A program made the translations under genes and the position numbers. Positions 10,376 to 21,193 of a stretch of 64,000 bases of DNA are shown here, piece after piece (the first letter of the stretch is position 1; every line of letters starts with the position of its first letter). Source of the stretch: Siphonodentalium dalli. Taxonomy: Eukaryota; Mollusca; Scaphopoda; Gadilida; Siphonodentaliidae. The notes below the pieces were generated by a model. It was not told where the DNA came from. It saw nothing but the letters and a program-made list of their open reading frames with translations, and did no database searches. The DNA is taken from NCBI GenBank assembly GCA_032622095.1, contig CP136066.1, forward strand, positions 206,234,978-206,298,977, written 5' to 3'.

Positions 10376-11575
10376 GCTCGTATAGTGACTCCTGAGACAG
10401 TTGCGGCAGTATCCAGGGAGATACTCCACCTGTGGCACGTACGCCTAGACACCGTCAAGTTTCTGCAACGCGGTCTTCTGGACGTAAATGCTATCAGTGG
10501 CCACCCGGACAGCCTAATCGGGTTCAAATCTTGCCAGCATAGCGAGGAGGTTGATGTGGGCAAAGGCCAGCATTGAGGCCCTCACGTGGGTGTACTGGGG
10601 CTGCGAGCCATCGTAGTATGTGAGAATGTGGCCAAAGGGACACCGTTGGGGTGCGCCAACAAGACTGCCGCTTTTACGGGTGTCACTTACCAAGAAGTCA
10701 AGCTCTCCCTGGTCGACCACAAGCCTCCGTGTCAGTCTTTTGTCGTCGACCTTGCTGCCCTGGGTGAACTTGCCTATGATGCTGCAGCCTTGATCACGAT
10801 ATTCAGGGAGCCAGACCTCGGTTCGTTTCTCAAAGGTGATGATGGCCTCACGGACATTCAGGCTCTTCGGGAGACCGGACTCAACCAGGAAGGCGAGCAG
10901 GGGTGCGAGGGGGGGGGGGGGGCAGCACTGATCTGCGGAATGCCTTCCCAACCAGGCGGGATGACTGGATGGCAGTTAGGGGCGAACTCCCATTCCTGGA
11001 CCTCGGCAAAACCAGTGCCTATATCCCTGAGGACGGGGGCCGTTTATTGCGACCCGGGTCATGTGGTGGCTGGGTGCCATAATCTGTCAAATTGTGGCTT
11101 GGCCTCACCATGACCTTGGAATCTGGCCGGGTAGCAGGCTTTCATATCGATGCTGACGACGTCTCTTGTATCGTAGCCCATCGCATTCCAAAGGCTTCCA
11201 TGCTCGACGCAGGCTTTCTGCATGTCATCTCCGAGGTTAGCCGGGGTCGGTTTCCAGCCGTTGTGGTCTTTGGCCACGATACTGGCTGCGTGGTTCACAC
11301 CGAAGGCTCGGTCTGCGAGCGACTAATCGCCCAGAACTCTGCATGCTTCCTGTAGGTTTTGATGAGTCTCCCGTGTCCTGTAATTGCGGCCGTCTAGCAC
11401 AAACTGGTCCACATTGAGCTGTCTGTCTTGGCCCCCACAGCAGTCAGACTGCAATCGGCTCGTCCAGTATTGCCCCTCTGATTACTTGCCAGACGTCGCT
11501 TTCGTAGAAGTTGACCTCCCTGGACTATGGGAAGTGCAGGTCCTTGGACCATGCATGGCCGTTGTGGCAGATGAG
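10376..11575 (-). pseudogene. Decayed family B DNA polymerase (DNA_pol_B_2-like) domain
   Basis: Minus-strand fragments run in order from about 11,575: FYESDVWQVIRG, VLDGRNYRTRETHQNLQEAC, then VVSIDMKACYPARF at about 11,120-11,165, which fits PolB motif A (DxxxxYP). After a shifted region, a 146-codon open segment (10,514-10,951) holds FTQGSKVDDKRLTRRLV, ILTYYDGSQPQYTH and ASMLAFAHINLL, the motif B neighbourhood. Motif C follows as VRVATDSIYVQK at about 10,470-10,500. A TAG interrupts the frame just before motif C, and a run of 14 G (10,909-10,922) marks a slippage site. The N-terminal exonuclease region is absent: the right arm of repeats begins at about 11,580, so the gene is truncated or was rearranged when the arm expanded. 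Polintons carry protein-primed PolB; whether this one is of that subtype cannot be decided from these fragments. Confidence 0.85.
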
Positions 11576-11579
11576 CTTT

Positions 11580-13818
11580 ATATCTATTTTCGAGGCATTT
11601 TTGAACTTTTTTCCCGGATTTCTTTTTCACAGGAAATTATGTCTCGCCCTACCTAAGACGTTGCCATGGTCATTTGCCACATTTTCCCAAATTTTTCTGA
11701 CCGAGCAGAGCGGGAATTTCTATTTGACCCACTTTTTCGGACTCGACCCAAAAACTTTTCGGCCCAAAAAGTTCGGCCCAGGTGGCCATTTTTTAATATG
11801 TGACAGTTTGCCACATTTTCCGAAATTTTCCCGACCGAGCAGAGCGAAAACTGGGATTCGACCAACTTTTTCGGACTCGACCCAAATTTGTTTCGGCTGA
11901 AAATTTTTGGCCGAGGTGGCCATTTAGGACCCCGCACTTGTTTCGGCCAATTTCCGTTCATTTTGGAACTTTGCCTAATTTCGTGCATTTTGGAACTTTT
12001 TTTCTAACTTTTTTTTTTACAGGAAGTTTTGTCTCGCCCTACTTAAGACGTTGCCATGGTCATTTGCCACATTTTCCCAAATTTTCCTGACCGAGCAGAG
12101 CGGGAATTTCTATTTGACCCACTTTTTGGGACTCGACCCAAAAACTTTTCGGCCCAAAAAGTTCGGCCCAGGTGGCCATTTTTTAATATGTGACAGTTTG
12201 CCACATTTTCCGAAATTTTCCCGACCGAGCAGAGCGAAAACTGGGATTCGACCAACTTTTTCGGACTCGACCCAAATTTTTTTCGGCCCAAAATTTTTGG
12301 CCGAGGTGGCCATTTATGACCCTGCACTTGTTTCGGCCAATTTCCGTTCATTTTCGGACTTTGCCTAATTTCGTGCATTTTGGAACTTTTTTTCGAACTT
12401 TTTTTTTCATAGGAAGTTTTGTCTCGCCCTACTTAAGACGTTGCCATGGTCATTTGCCACATTTCCCCAAATTTTCCTGACCGAGCAGAGCGGGAATTTC
12501 TATTTGACCCACTTTTTGGGACTCGACCCAAAAACTTTTCGGCCCAAAAAGTTCGACCCAGGTGGCCATTTTTTCATAGGAAGTTTTGTCTCGCCCTACT
12601 TAAGACGTTGCCATGGTCATTTGCCACATTTTGCCAAATTTTCCTGACCGAGCAGAGCGGGAATTTCTATTTGACCCACTTTTTGGGACTCGACCCAAAA
12701 ACTTTTCGGCCCAAAACGTTCGGCCCAGGTGGCCATTTTTTAATATGTGACAGTTTGCCACATTTTCCGAAATTTTCCCGACCGAGCAGAGCGAAAACTG
12801 GGATTCGATCCACTTTTTCGGACTCGACCCATATTTTTTTCCGCCCAATTTTTTTGGCCGTGGTGGCCATTTATGACCCCGCACTTGTTTCGGACAATTT
12901 CCGTTCATTTTCGGACTTTGCCTAATTTCGTGCATTTTGGAACTTTTTTTCCAAATTGTTTTTTCATAGGAAGTTTTGTCTCGCCCTACTTAAGACGTTG
13001 CCATGGTCATTTGCCACATTTTGCCAAATTTTCCTGACCGAGCAGAGCGGGAATTTCTATTTGACCCACTTTTTGGGACTCGACCCAAAAACTTTTCGGC
13101 CCAAAACGTTCGGCCCAGGTGGCCATTTTTTAATATGTGACAGTTTGCCACATTTTCCGAAATTTTCCCGACCGAGCAGAGCGAAAACTGGGATTCGACG
13201 CACTTTTTCGGACTCGACCCAAATTTGTTTCCGCCCAAAATTTTTGGCCGAGGTGGCCATTTATGACCCCGCACTTGTTTCGGCCAATTTCCGTTCATTT
13301 TCGGACTTTGCCTAATTTCGTGCATTTTGGAACTGTTTTTCGAATTTTTTTTTCACAGGAAGTTTTGTCTCGCCCTACTTAAGACGTTGCCATGGTCATT
13401 TGCCACATTTTCCCAAATTTTCCTGACCGAGCAGAGCGGGAATTTCTATTTGACCCACTTTTTGGGACTCGACCCAAAAACTTTTCGGCCCAAAACGTTC
13501 GGCCCAGGTGGCCATTTTTTAATATGTGACAGTTTGCCACATTTTCCGAAATTTTCCCGACCGAGCAGAGCGAAAACTGGGATTCGACACACTTTTTCGG
13601 ACTCGACCCAAATTTGTTTCCGCCCAAAATGTTTGGCCGAGGTGGCCATTTATGACCCCGCACTTGTTTCGGCCAATTTCCGTTCATTTTCGGACTTTGC
13701 CTAATTTCGTGCATTTTGGAACTTTGTTTCCAAAATTGTTTTTCACATGAAATTTTGTCTCGCCCTACGTAAGACGTTGCCATGGTCATTTGCCACATTT
13801 TCCCAAATTTTTTGAATA
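11580..13818 (-). repeat. Right arm: 390-bp tandem repeat in inverted orientation, about 6 units
   Basis: This is the same 390-bp unit as the left arm, reverse-complemented, with CTTAAGACGTTGCCATGG near 12,041, 12,431, 12,599, 12,989, 13,379 and (mutated) 13,770. The copies differ from the left arm at shared positions such as TTTCGTGCATTTTGGAAC, so the two arms have been homogenised separately. A shorter interval (about 168 bp instead of 390) between 12,431 and 12,599 is a partial-unit duplication. Confidence 0.95.
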
Positions 13819-13860
13819 AGGAATAAGGAATAAGGAATAAGTAACTAAATTCACGCTGCT

Positions 13861-13869
13861 CAAATGTGT
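13861..13869 (+). repeat. Right 9-bp target site duplication of the 10.8-kb element
   Basis: CAAATGTGT immediately follows the inverted terminus ...TTCACGCTGCT and matches the left copy exactly. Confidence 0.8.
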
Positions 13870-14472
13870 AGCAGCAAAGTGGAATAATCCAATCTTGTGA
13901 TAAGATTTTTCTATAGTGAGAAACCAACGCTATTCATGCAGTAGGAGAATATAGGAGATTCAAATGTTTCCGTGTGTATTGATTGAAGTCAATTAAGCAT
14001 ATCGGCGGTTGCATTGTGGACATGTCGCTTAATTACCACCAGATTATGTTTACACATTCTGCTACAAATTTGGCCGATATCTCAAAACGTGTAGCTTTGG
14101 CGCCGTAAATCACACGACTTCTCCTGCCAAGTGTGTATCCATAGCAAGTATACCACGTAGCACATGTTACAAGTTAAACGAATGTTTGGCTGAACCTGGC
14201 CATTATCACCTCCTTCAATGAAATCAGTAGAAATGGTAATTTATTTATCACAGATAGGGTTACCATTCTAATGCCTTCTTTCTTCAAATTGGTATTTTGC
14301 CCCAAGGCTTACTGGCTGTGTTATTGGCACTCATGATTGAAAACATCTTCTTTTTTTCTCAAAGCACATTGATGACAGATCTTGAAACATGCTGTTGGGA
14401 GTTGAATATGATTTCGATAAATCGCCGACTTTACTTTATTCAGTTTAATTTTCAAAACAGGTATACATTTTG
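13870..14472. other. Unique-looking AT-rich stretch, no gene seen
   Basis: I find no protein-like frame, tRNA-like cloverleaf or clear repeat here. It separates the 10.8-kb element from the next inverted-repeat element by about 600 bp. Confidence 0.5.
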
Positions 14473-16081
14473 ACTACTCTTACCAAAATATCCTAGGATA
14501 TCCAAGAAATTCCTAGGATATCCTAGGAATAAAACCTTGGAATAGTTAGGAAAATTCCTTGGAATTCCTAGGATATCCTAGGATCGGAGTTTCAAGTTCG
14601 GAAAACCTTGGAATACCTCAGCAAATTCAACCGAGCTCATCCAAGGATTTCCAAGCTTTAAAATATCTTAATCATAACTTTTCCGAGCTTTGCCAAGGTT
14701 ACCAAGCTTTACCAAGGTGTCCAACCAAGCTTTACCAAGGTTGCAGCCTAGCTTTACCAAGGTTTCCAACATATCTTTACCAGGCTTTACCAAGTTTGCA
14801 GCCTAGCTTTACCAAGCTTTACTGAGGTTTCCAACCTAGCTTTACCAAGCTTTACCAAGGTTGCAGTCTAGCTTTACCAAGCTTTACCAAGGTTGCAGCA
14901 CAGCTTTACCAAGCTTTACCAAGCTTTAGCATACAACCTTGACCAATGTTGCAGCTAAGCTTTACTAAGGTTGCAACCAAGCTTTACCAAGGTTGCAGCC
15001 TAGCTTTACCAAGCTTTACCAAGGTTGCAATTGTTCTGTATTTAAAAGGTGAAAATCTCTAATGGCACTGAAAAGGCTTCAACTTTTGACAATATCATTA
15101 TCCTTAATGATACTATCTCTTGAAATTTACACAGTCTTGAACCATGCCATATAATCATTCATGATATTATTCATGAAAAGTTCACTTTTCAATCATGATT
15201 TTTTAATTTAATTTAGATTGAGATAAATGGTACCTTATGAAGTTATACCATGTACAATGCATATGATAATATTCACAGGTATATTTTTATGGATCTGATG
15301 TATTTGGAGAGTGATAAAACAGTTAAATTAGATAAATTATCTATGAATACATAATGATAGAGACAAGCCTTTGGACTGAAAAGGTAGATAGTGGTCCTTA
15401 AGGTCATTCTTGGAAATGGTAAAACAATTGTTAAAATAATATTATAAATTAGGGCCACATAAGCAATAACTTACCTGAAAATTGTTGTGATAAAACATGG
15501 ATTTAAACTCACTGCCACAGTTGATTCAAAATGTCTGCTACAGACAACAGTGACGTCTGCATAGTCATATGGCCCAGTCATGTGACTTGCGACTAAGCTT
15601 TACCAAGCTTTTCGAAGGATTTCCAAGCTTTTCCAAGGTTCCACTTCATGTGACAACCTTGGTAAACCTTGGTAAAGTTAAGATCCAAGATTAACTTAGC
15701 TTTACCAAGGTTTGGTCAACACTGAGAGAAGGATTTCCGAGCTTTTCCAAGGTTTCAATTTATGTGACAACCTTGGTAAAACTTGGTAAAATTTAGATCC
15801 AAGCTTTACTTAATAGCTTTACCAAGGTTTGGTCAACACTGAGTGTCTGAGTCAAGGATTTCCGAGCTTTTCCAAGGCTTTACTTTATCTGACAACCTTG
15901 GTAAACCTTAGATCCAAGCTTTACTTAGCTTTACCAAGGTCCCAACCAAGGATTTCCAAACTTTGTTGAAGGGTACATTTTTTCATTCAAAAAGCTTGGT
16001 TCAAACCTTGGAAATCCTATGAATTCCTAGGATTCCCAAACTTCTTTTAAAAAGCTCGGATGTCTTTTCGCAAGGGTAGTA
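14473..16081. mobile_element. 1.6-kb non-autonomous element with CTTTACCAAGG subterminal repeats
   Basis: The left end ACTACTCTTACCAAAA (14,473-14,488) is matched in inverted form by the right end at 16,065-16,081 (TTTTCGCAAGGGTAGTA), with a few mismatches. Inside each end are facing blocks of TTCCTAGGAT. Then come long subterminal zones, left about 14,640-15,030 and right about 15,590-16,010, made of recurring AGCTTTACCAAGG and its complement. The central 0.5 kb is AT-rich and repeat-free. No transposase frame is present. This layout is typical of a MITE-like element with transposase-binding subterminal repeats. No convincing target duplication is visible. Confidence 0.7.
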
Positions 16082-16880
16082 CTACATGCAACAAGCGTAT
16101 GGTCTGAACTGTATTAGCTTATGACAATACAATATTAATGGGATGAAAATAATAATTTAAAAAAATGGTGTATCTTCATTGATATGTGCCGTGTGCTGGT
16201 GAGACATGGGTTCCAATTCTGCTCATTGGATCTTTTATTCATCCTAATAAGGTATTTGATGGTGTTAAAATAATCAACACCAGCGAACACCATTCAGTTA
16301 GTGGTATGTAAGCGCATCATTCCAATTTAATAAACTGATATTTGTTTGTTTGTTTTATTGGGGTTAATGGTCGTTTTAGCTGCTATATCACATCATGTCA
16401 TATCAGGTCAGATTTACAGGTGGGGGAGAGGCTGCGCAGAGGATATATCTCACTGAGAATAAATCACTGAACACAGGAAAGCAATTGACAAACTTTCCCA
16501 ATTACATGTACATGAATCTGTGTGTGTGCCACTGATTCAAATCAGTTTCACCATCACTAATTGGAATGGCTTATGTTTGTCTAATGCAACACATACCTTG
16601 CCAACTGAGCCACTTTGTTCCCCCACTTATATTGGATATAATTATAATTGTTGCAATATGTTTGAATAAAACATCTAACCTGATACGCCTAAACCATCCC
16701 CTCTCCCAAGTGATAATTGACAACATGGCACAATTTTAAGTTCAAGGTCACCAAAAACATTCCAACTCTCATATAAAGCCCCCATATATTACGATGTTAG
16801 TCATATTATGTCTCCCCAGTGTGAAGTAATGAATAATATGCACAATGCATTATTTTTAGCTCCCTTGTGCACATTCCAGA
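16082..16880. other. No gene seen
   Basis: AT-rich sequence with a short TTTGTTTGTTTG tract near 16,340. No coding or RNA feature could be supported. Confidence 0.5.
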
Positions 16881-17530
16881 CAATCTACAGTGAAAATTCA
16901 TGTTTTTGACCTTGACCTTGACCTCAAGGTCATATGAGGGGGTCTGCCAATTTGGGTCTCGCTTCGAACTGAACCCCCATGGTCTACTCTATATGTGTAC
17001 CAATTTTCATGCTTTTATCCAAATTTGCACACCCCATCAGCTTACAGCCCCCACTAAGATACTGGTCATGTGAACTCATATACCAAAAAATCTTTTTAAT
17101 CCGTTGACATTTGTGGAAATGAGCCCTGTGACGTCGTCCATTAATTTGCACACACAAAAATAAACAAAGTCCAATAACTCTGCTGAAAATATCTGGGCGG
17201 ACCTGGTTTGCGAACTGGTTCTATATACTGGTCATGTGAACTCATATACCAAAAATATTTGAAATCCGTTGACATTTGTGGAAATGAGCCCTGGGACGTC
17301 GTCTATTTGCTATTTGGTAAATTTGACAAAAATAATAAACAAAGTCCAATAACTCCGGTAAATATATCCGGCCAGACCTGGCTTGCGAACTCATTCTAGG
17401 TAATGGCCAGGTGAACTCATATACCAAATATCTTTGAAATCCATTTACATTTGTTCAAGTTATGACTCTTACAAATGCGGGACGGACGGACGGAACCCAT
17501 TACTATATCCCCCGCAAATTTTAAATTTGG
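16880..17530. repeat. Dispersed repeat, copy 2 (rearranged relative to 480-800)
   Basis: Positions about 16,895-17,045 are an inverted copy of 655-790, including the AGGTCA cluster. Two direct tandem copies of the GACGTCGTCC block follow at about 17,090-17,220 and 17,255-17,400, and a third truncated copy starts near 17,425. The tail at about 17,480-17,540 carries GGGACGGACGGACGGAA followed by a short CCCCCGCAAATTTTAAATTTGGCGGGGG palindrome. Such tails are frequent in mollusc interspersed repeats. It is non-coding. Confidence 0.65.
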
Positions 17531-18097
17531 CGGGGGGTAATAATACTGATTTTTACTTCAATCTTGATGACAACACGCGTACGTTGGCAACAACATGTCC
17601 ACAGTTTATTACACCGGATCAGTTGATAATAGAATGTTTTGGAGCTTCCTCTTTCAAATGGTATATAATATGGCATATATTTTATATAAAGTAATCTGGG
17701 GGTTCGAAAATTAAGTGGGCCTTTAATTAGCTAATGTTTCAACAACAAAATGACATGCTTTGATATATGCATACGCAGCTCTATATATGTATAGCGCATC
17801 TATATATGTATAGCGTATATGTTACATTTGGTTTTTAAAGTAAAAACAAAAAGAAGATTGTTGCTATTGTAACTTTTGGTATGGAACCCTGAATACATCT
17901 TTAAACGATCATGTGTTACCATGTGAGTAATAATAGTCCCAAGTTCTGATCATGCTTGTAATATTCAGTTTCAATTCATGTAAATGGCATGAAATATAGA
18001 CTTGATAAACATATTTCATACCGCTTGGTTGGTATATCATCAATATTCTTTATTAAAGCTAACCATACATAATGGTGTCTCCTTAAAACAATAATCA

Positions 18098-18576
18098 TTT
18101 AAAGGTACTCAACCCGTAAAGAGGGTCCCCATCTCAACAGATTCCAACAACAACAATCCGATCGGAGGGTCCTATATTACTATTTCTTTGGCTTTGGGGG
18201 TAAAAAATATTTGATTCGAGTCGAGGAACCCATCAAACAAAGCTCATAGTTATTAGATATTGATTTTTGAAATTTGTTATAAACTCGAGATGAGTACTGC
18301 TAACTGCCGTAATCTGCTCTGGATGTGTTCTCCAAATCTATTCAAACAGACAAGGATGGATAACTCTAAAATCAAGTGGTAATTTTAATGCAATTTTGAC
18401 TGAGTTCTGGGCCAGATAGTATTCCCGATAATGAAAAATAATAGATTTCTAAAATCGATATCTAACAAATCTGAGCTTTGATGGGTGACTTCCTCGACTC
18501 GAATCAAATATTTTTGACCCCCGAAGCCATTGAAATAGTAATTGAGAGGAGTTTTATCGGGTTGAGTACCTTTAAA
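18098..18576. mobile_element. TTAA-flanked MITE, copy 1 (GGTACTCAACCCG ends)
   Basis: The left end AAAGGTACTCAACCCG and right end CGGGTTGAGTACCTTT are near-perfect inverted repeats, both embedded in TTTAAA. Further in, facing halves repeat ATTTGATTCGAGTCGAGG, AAAGCTCA and ATCGATATCTAACAAATC in inverted form, so the whole 479-bp unit can fold into a long hairpin. TTAA duplication is typical of piggyBac-type mobilisation; the family assignment is an inference. Confidence 0.8.
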
Positions 18577-18627
18577 CACATAAATAATAACATGGTGTTG
18601 GAAGGTGAAATAATAAAATTAAAGTAT

Positions 18628-19571
18628 GCATATATATATTGACATTGAAGTGAATGTGCATTACGGTATAGTTATCTATTTACAGTTATATAGGATAGCA
18701 TATATATATATTGACATTGAAGTGAATGTGCATTACGGTATAGTTATCTATTTACAGTTATATAGGATAGCATATATATATATTGACATTGAAGTGAATG
18801 TGCATTACGGTATAGTTATCTATTTACAGTTATATAGGATAGCATATATATATATTGACATTGAAGTGAATGTGCATTACGGTATAGTTATCTATTTATA
18901 TATTGACATTGAAGTGAATGTGCATTACGGTATAGTTATCTATTTATATATTGACATTGAGGTGAATGTGCATTACGGTATAGTTATCTATTTATATATT
19001 GACATTGAAGTGAATGTGCATTACGGTATAGTTATCTATTTATATATTGACATTGAGGTGAATGTGCATTACGGTATAGTTATCTATTTATATATTGACA
19101 TTGAGGTGAATGTGCATTACGGTATAGTTATCTATTTATATATTGACATTGAAGTGAATGTGCATTACGGTATAGTTATCTATTTATATATTGACATTGA
19201 AGTGAATGTGCATTACGGTATAGTTATCTATTTATATATTGACATTGAAGTGAATGTGCATAGTTATGTGCATTACGGTATAGTTATGTGCATTACGGTA
19301 TAGTTATCTGTATTACGGTATAGTTATGTGCATTACGGTATAGTTATGTGCATTACGGTATAGTTATGTGCATTACGGTATAGTTATGTGCATTACGGTA
19401 TAGTTATCTGTATTACGGTATAGTTATCTGTATTACGGTATAGTTATCTGTATTACGGTATAGTTATCTGTATTACGGTATAGTTATCTGTATTACGGTA
19501 TAGTTATCTGCATTACGGTATAGTTATCTGCATTACGGTATAGTTATCTATTTACAGTTATATAGGATAGC
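18628..19571 (+). repeat. Nested minisatellite with 72-, 48- and 20-bp periods
   Basis: Counting the phrase TTGACATTGAAGTGAATG, the start positions 18,639, 18,711, 18,783 and 18,855 give a 72-bp period. From 18,855 to 19,239 the period is 48 bp (eight steps). From about 19,268 to 19,548 only a 20-bp core, TGCATTACGGTATAGTTAT plus one base, repeats about 14 times. The longer units contain the shorter ones whole. An open frame across the 72/48-bp part exists because both lengths are multiples of three; the 20-bp part breaks it. Confidence 0.95.
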
Positions 19572-19620
19572 GCTAGCTTGGAGGTCTGAACTCTGACTCA
19601 ATATGAGAATAAATCATATA

Positions 19621-20230
19621 TTTAAAGGGGTACTGTACGCCATTTTCAATAAATTCCCGGTGATAACAACGATCTATTATCGATACTATATAGAAATATA
19701 AGTAATTTGAGTCGAAGATGTATTCTGTAAACGCTCAGGTTAATAGGCTATCTTAAAATTTAATAATTTAAAAGTTAATAATTTAATATAAATTGATTTT
19801 ATGGCTCCAGCCATAAAATGGCGTCTCTTAAAATTGGAATTTCCGTGTACAAAACGTAATCAAATTATAATTGAGGGATACTGGATTAATAAAACAATTG
19901 CACACACGATCGTTTGAAACATTATGCAGCAATGCTTATACGGGTAGAAAACCCAAGCCACTCATTGACTAGTGACCATACACTAACTTAAATGAGTATA
20001 TGGGACTGCTAAGCATATAATATAATGTTTATTTGATTCATTTGGTTGAAAACTGTACAAAAATTACTCGACAACGACAATTTGTATTTTTGCATTCCGG
20101 TAAATTTGCCATCCGTAACAATACTTCGTACTCAACAGACTTTCAAAAAATGGAAAAGTTGTTACCTTATTCTCCGACTCGGGGATTATAGAAACCAACA
20201 ACAACATCTTGGGTACAGTACCCCTTTAAA
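19621..20230. mobile_element. 610-bp MITE with TTTAAAGGGGTACTGTAC ends
   Basis: The first 20 bases (TTTAAAGGGGTACTGTACGC) match the inverted last 20 bases (20,211-20,230) at all but one or two positions. Both ends lie in TTTAAA, again consistent with TTAA or TA duplication. The interior has no transposase-like frame. Its ends resemble but are distinct from the GGTACTCAA family nearby. Confidence 0.75.
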
Positions 20231-21007
20231 CTATTCTAGTTTCCATCCATGACTGAATATTTTCACATATACATCTTGCGTATCTTGTGTTGTTTGGGTT
20301 GAGATGATTTCCGAGTAGCTCAAAAGGTTTAATTGTCATATTAGTAAGGTTTATATTTAACTTTTCCACCAACATTTTACGCTTGTCATCATGTTTTGAG
20401 CAATAGACAAAAATGTTTTTCATCTTCCATTACATTGCGATTTGTACATTTTCTGTCGATGTTATGTATTTCTATTTCTATGGCGAGTGCTTGTGCACTT
20501 AAAGTGATATGAAACACTCCAGTATGGTGATCAAATATAAATGGAGAATAATCTTGTTCAAAGTAGTAATTTTTACAAATATTATATCCAAACTGACAAC
20601 AAACACCGTCATTCTTATATATTAATTAAATGCAGTGACTCTCGATGGCGAAATCGTTTTCGTTAGTTTATCGCCAATAGATGCGTCCCGAATCGAGTAG
20701 TAAATATTTACAATTGAGCGTAGTTCAGACGATGTATTATATGGAGTGGTACGGTCGACTTGCTTCAGATTTTCGGCAATGTTAATAGAATGCTACATTC
20801 CTCCAATTGACATAGCGCCTGTATACTAACTCATCAGTTTTACGCACCAGAACAAGTACATAATGTCTTTAACATGTTGTGTATGTCGTCAAATGTCTGA
20901 TCTGGCATTTTGGGAGGCCAAAACTGAAGATAATTTTGACAAACGAATTCATCATATTTTATTCATGTGTAGTTGCAGTTTGGTATCATAAATATACTCA
21001 TATATAC
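20231..21007. other. No gene seen downstream of the orphan LPMO exon
   Basis: This would be intron sequence if the LPMO exon at 21,008-21,193 is functional. I searched the minus strand for the second-exon signature (Q-W near GGKCGxCGD) and did not find it here or further left. Confidence 0.5.
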
Positions 21008-21193
21008 CTCCCTTCCTCCACAGTATCCTTGGTTGTCGTCGTAGTCATTCGTAGGCATGTCAAATCCAAACCTCCACATGGAGGCCCGGGATGGAGGAAT
21101 TAGCAATCGTCCATGCCCGCTTACTAGGCGAAATGTCCAGCTACACGAAATAAACCAAATTATAGCACGCGACAAGAAGCTAACAGCTAACAT
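21008..21193 (-). CDS. First exon of a second AA15 lytic polysaccharide monooxygenase (gene B, incomplete in window)
   Basis: From the ATG at 21,193 the minus strand encodes a 26-residue hydrophobic signal peptide ending LVSG. The mature start is HGRLLIPPSRASMWRFGF, followed by YDDNQGYCGG. An N-terminal His exposed by signal cleavage, the P-x-x-R-x-x-M-W-R-F-G block and the YCGG end define the first exon of AA15 LPMOs, copper enzymes that oxidatively cleave chitin or cellulose outside the cell. The exon ends in phase 0 at GAG with a GT donor (GTATAT), like the complete neighbour gene A. The remaining exons should lie further left on the minus strand, but none is visible in the next 21 kb. Either the intron is very long or the gene is truncated. 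It lies 6.5 kb downstream of gene A on the same strand, which points to a tandem LPMO cluster. Confidence 0.8.

Larger units (their letters stand above)
3022..13860. mobile_element. 10.8-kb foldback-type DNA transposon / Polinton-like element with capsid-like, integrase and PolB-helicase-HNH remnants
   Basis: The two outer ends are inverted copies of each other: AGCAGCGTGAATTT, then GTTACTTATTCC and variable numbers of a CTTATTC-type octamer, then the 390-bp repeat array. The left arm (about 3.35 kb) holds roughly 8.5 units and the right arm (about 2.3 kb) roughly 6 units in opposite orientation. Between them lies a 5.2-kb core, more GC-rich than the surroundings, whose genes converge near 8.9 kb. 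Integrase, PolB and a capsid-like protein together are known from Polintons/Mavericks, adintoviruses and virophages. Arms made of tandem subrepeats with a 9-bp duplication are known from Foldback transposons. All core genes carry stops and frameshifts, so this copy cannot encode its own mobility proteins. The clean duplication still implies a single insertion event. Confidence 0.85.

Noticed and set aside
18626-19303. 225-codon plus-strand frame with YIDIEVNVHYGIVIYL repeats
   Set aside because: It is a by-product of 72- and 48-bp periods and collapses where the period becomes 20 bp.
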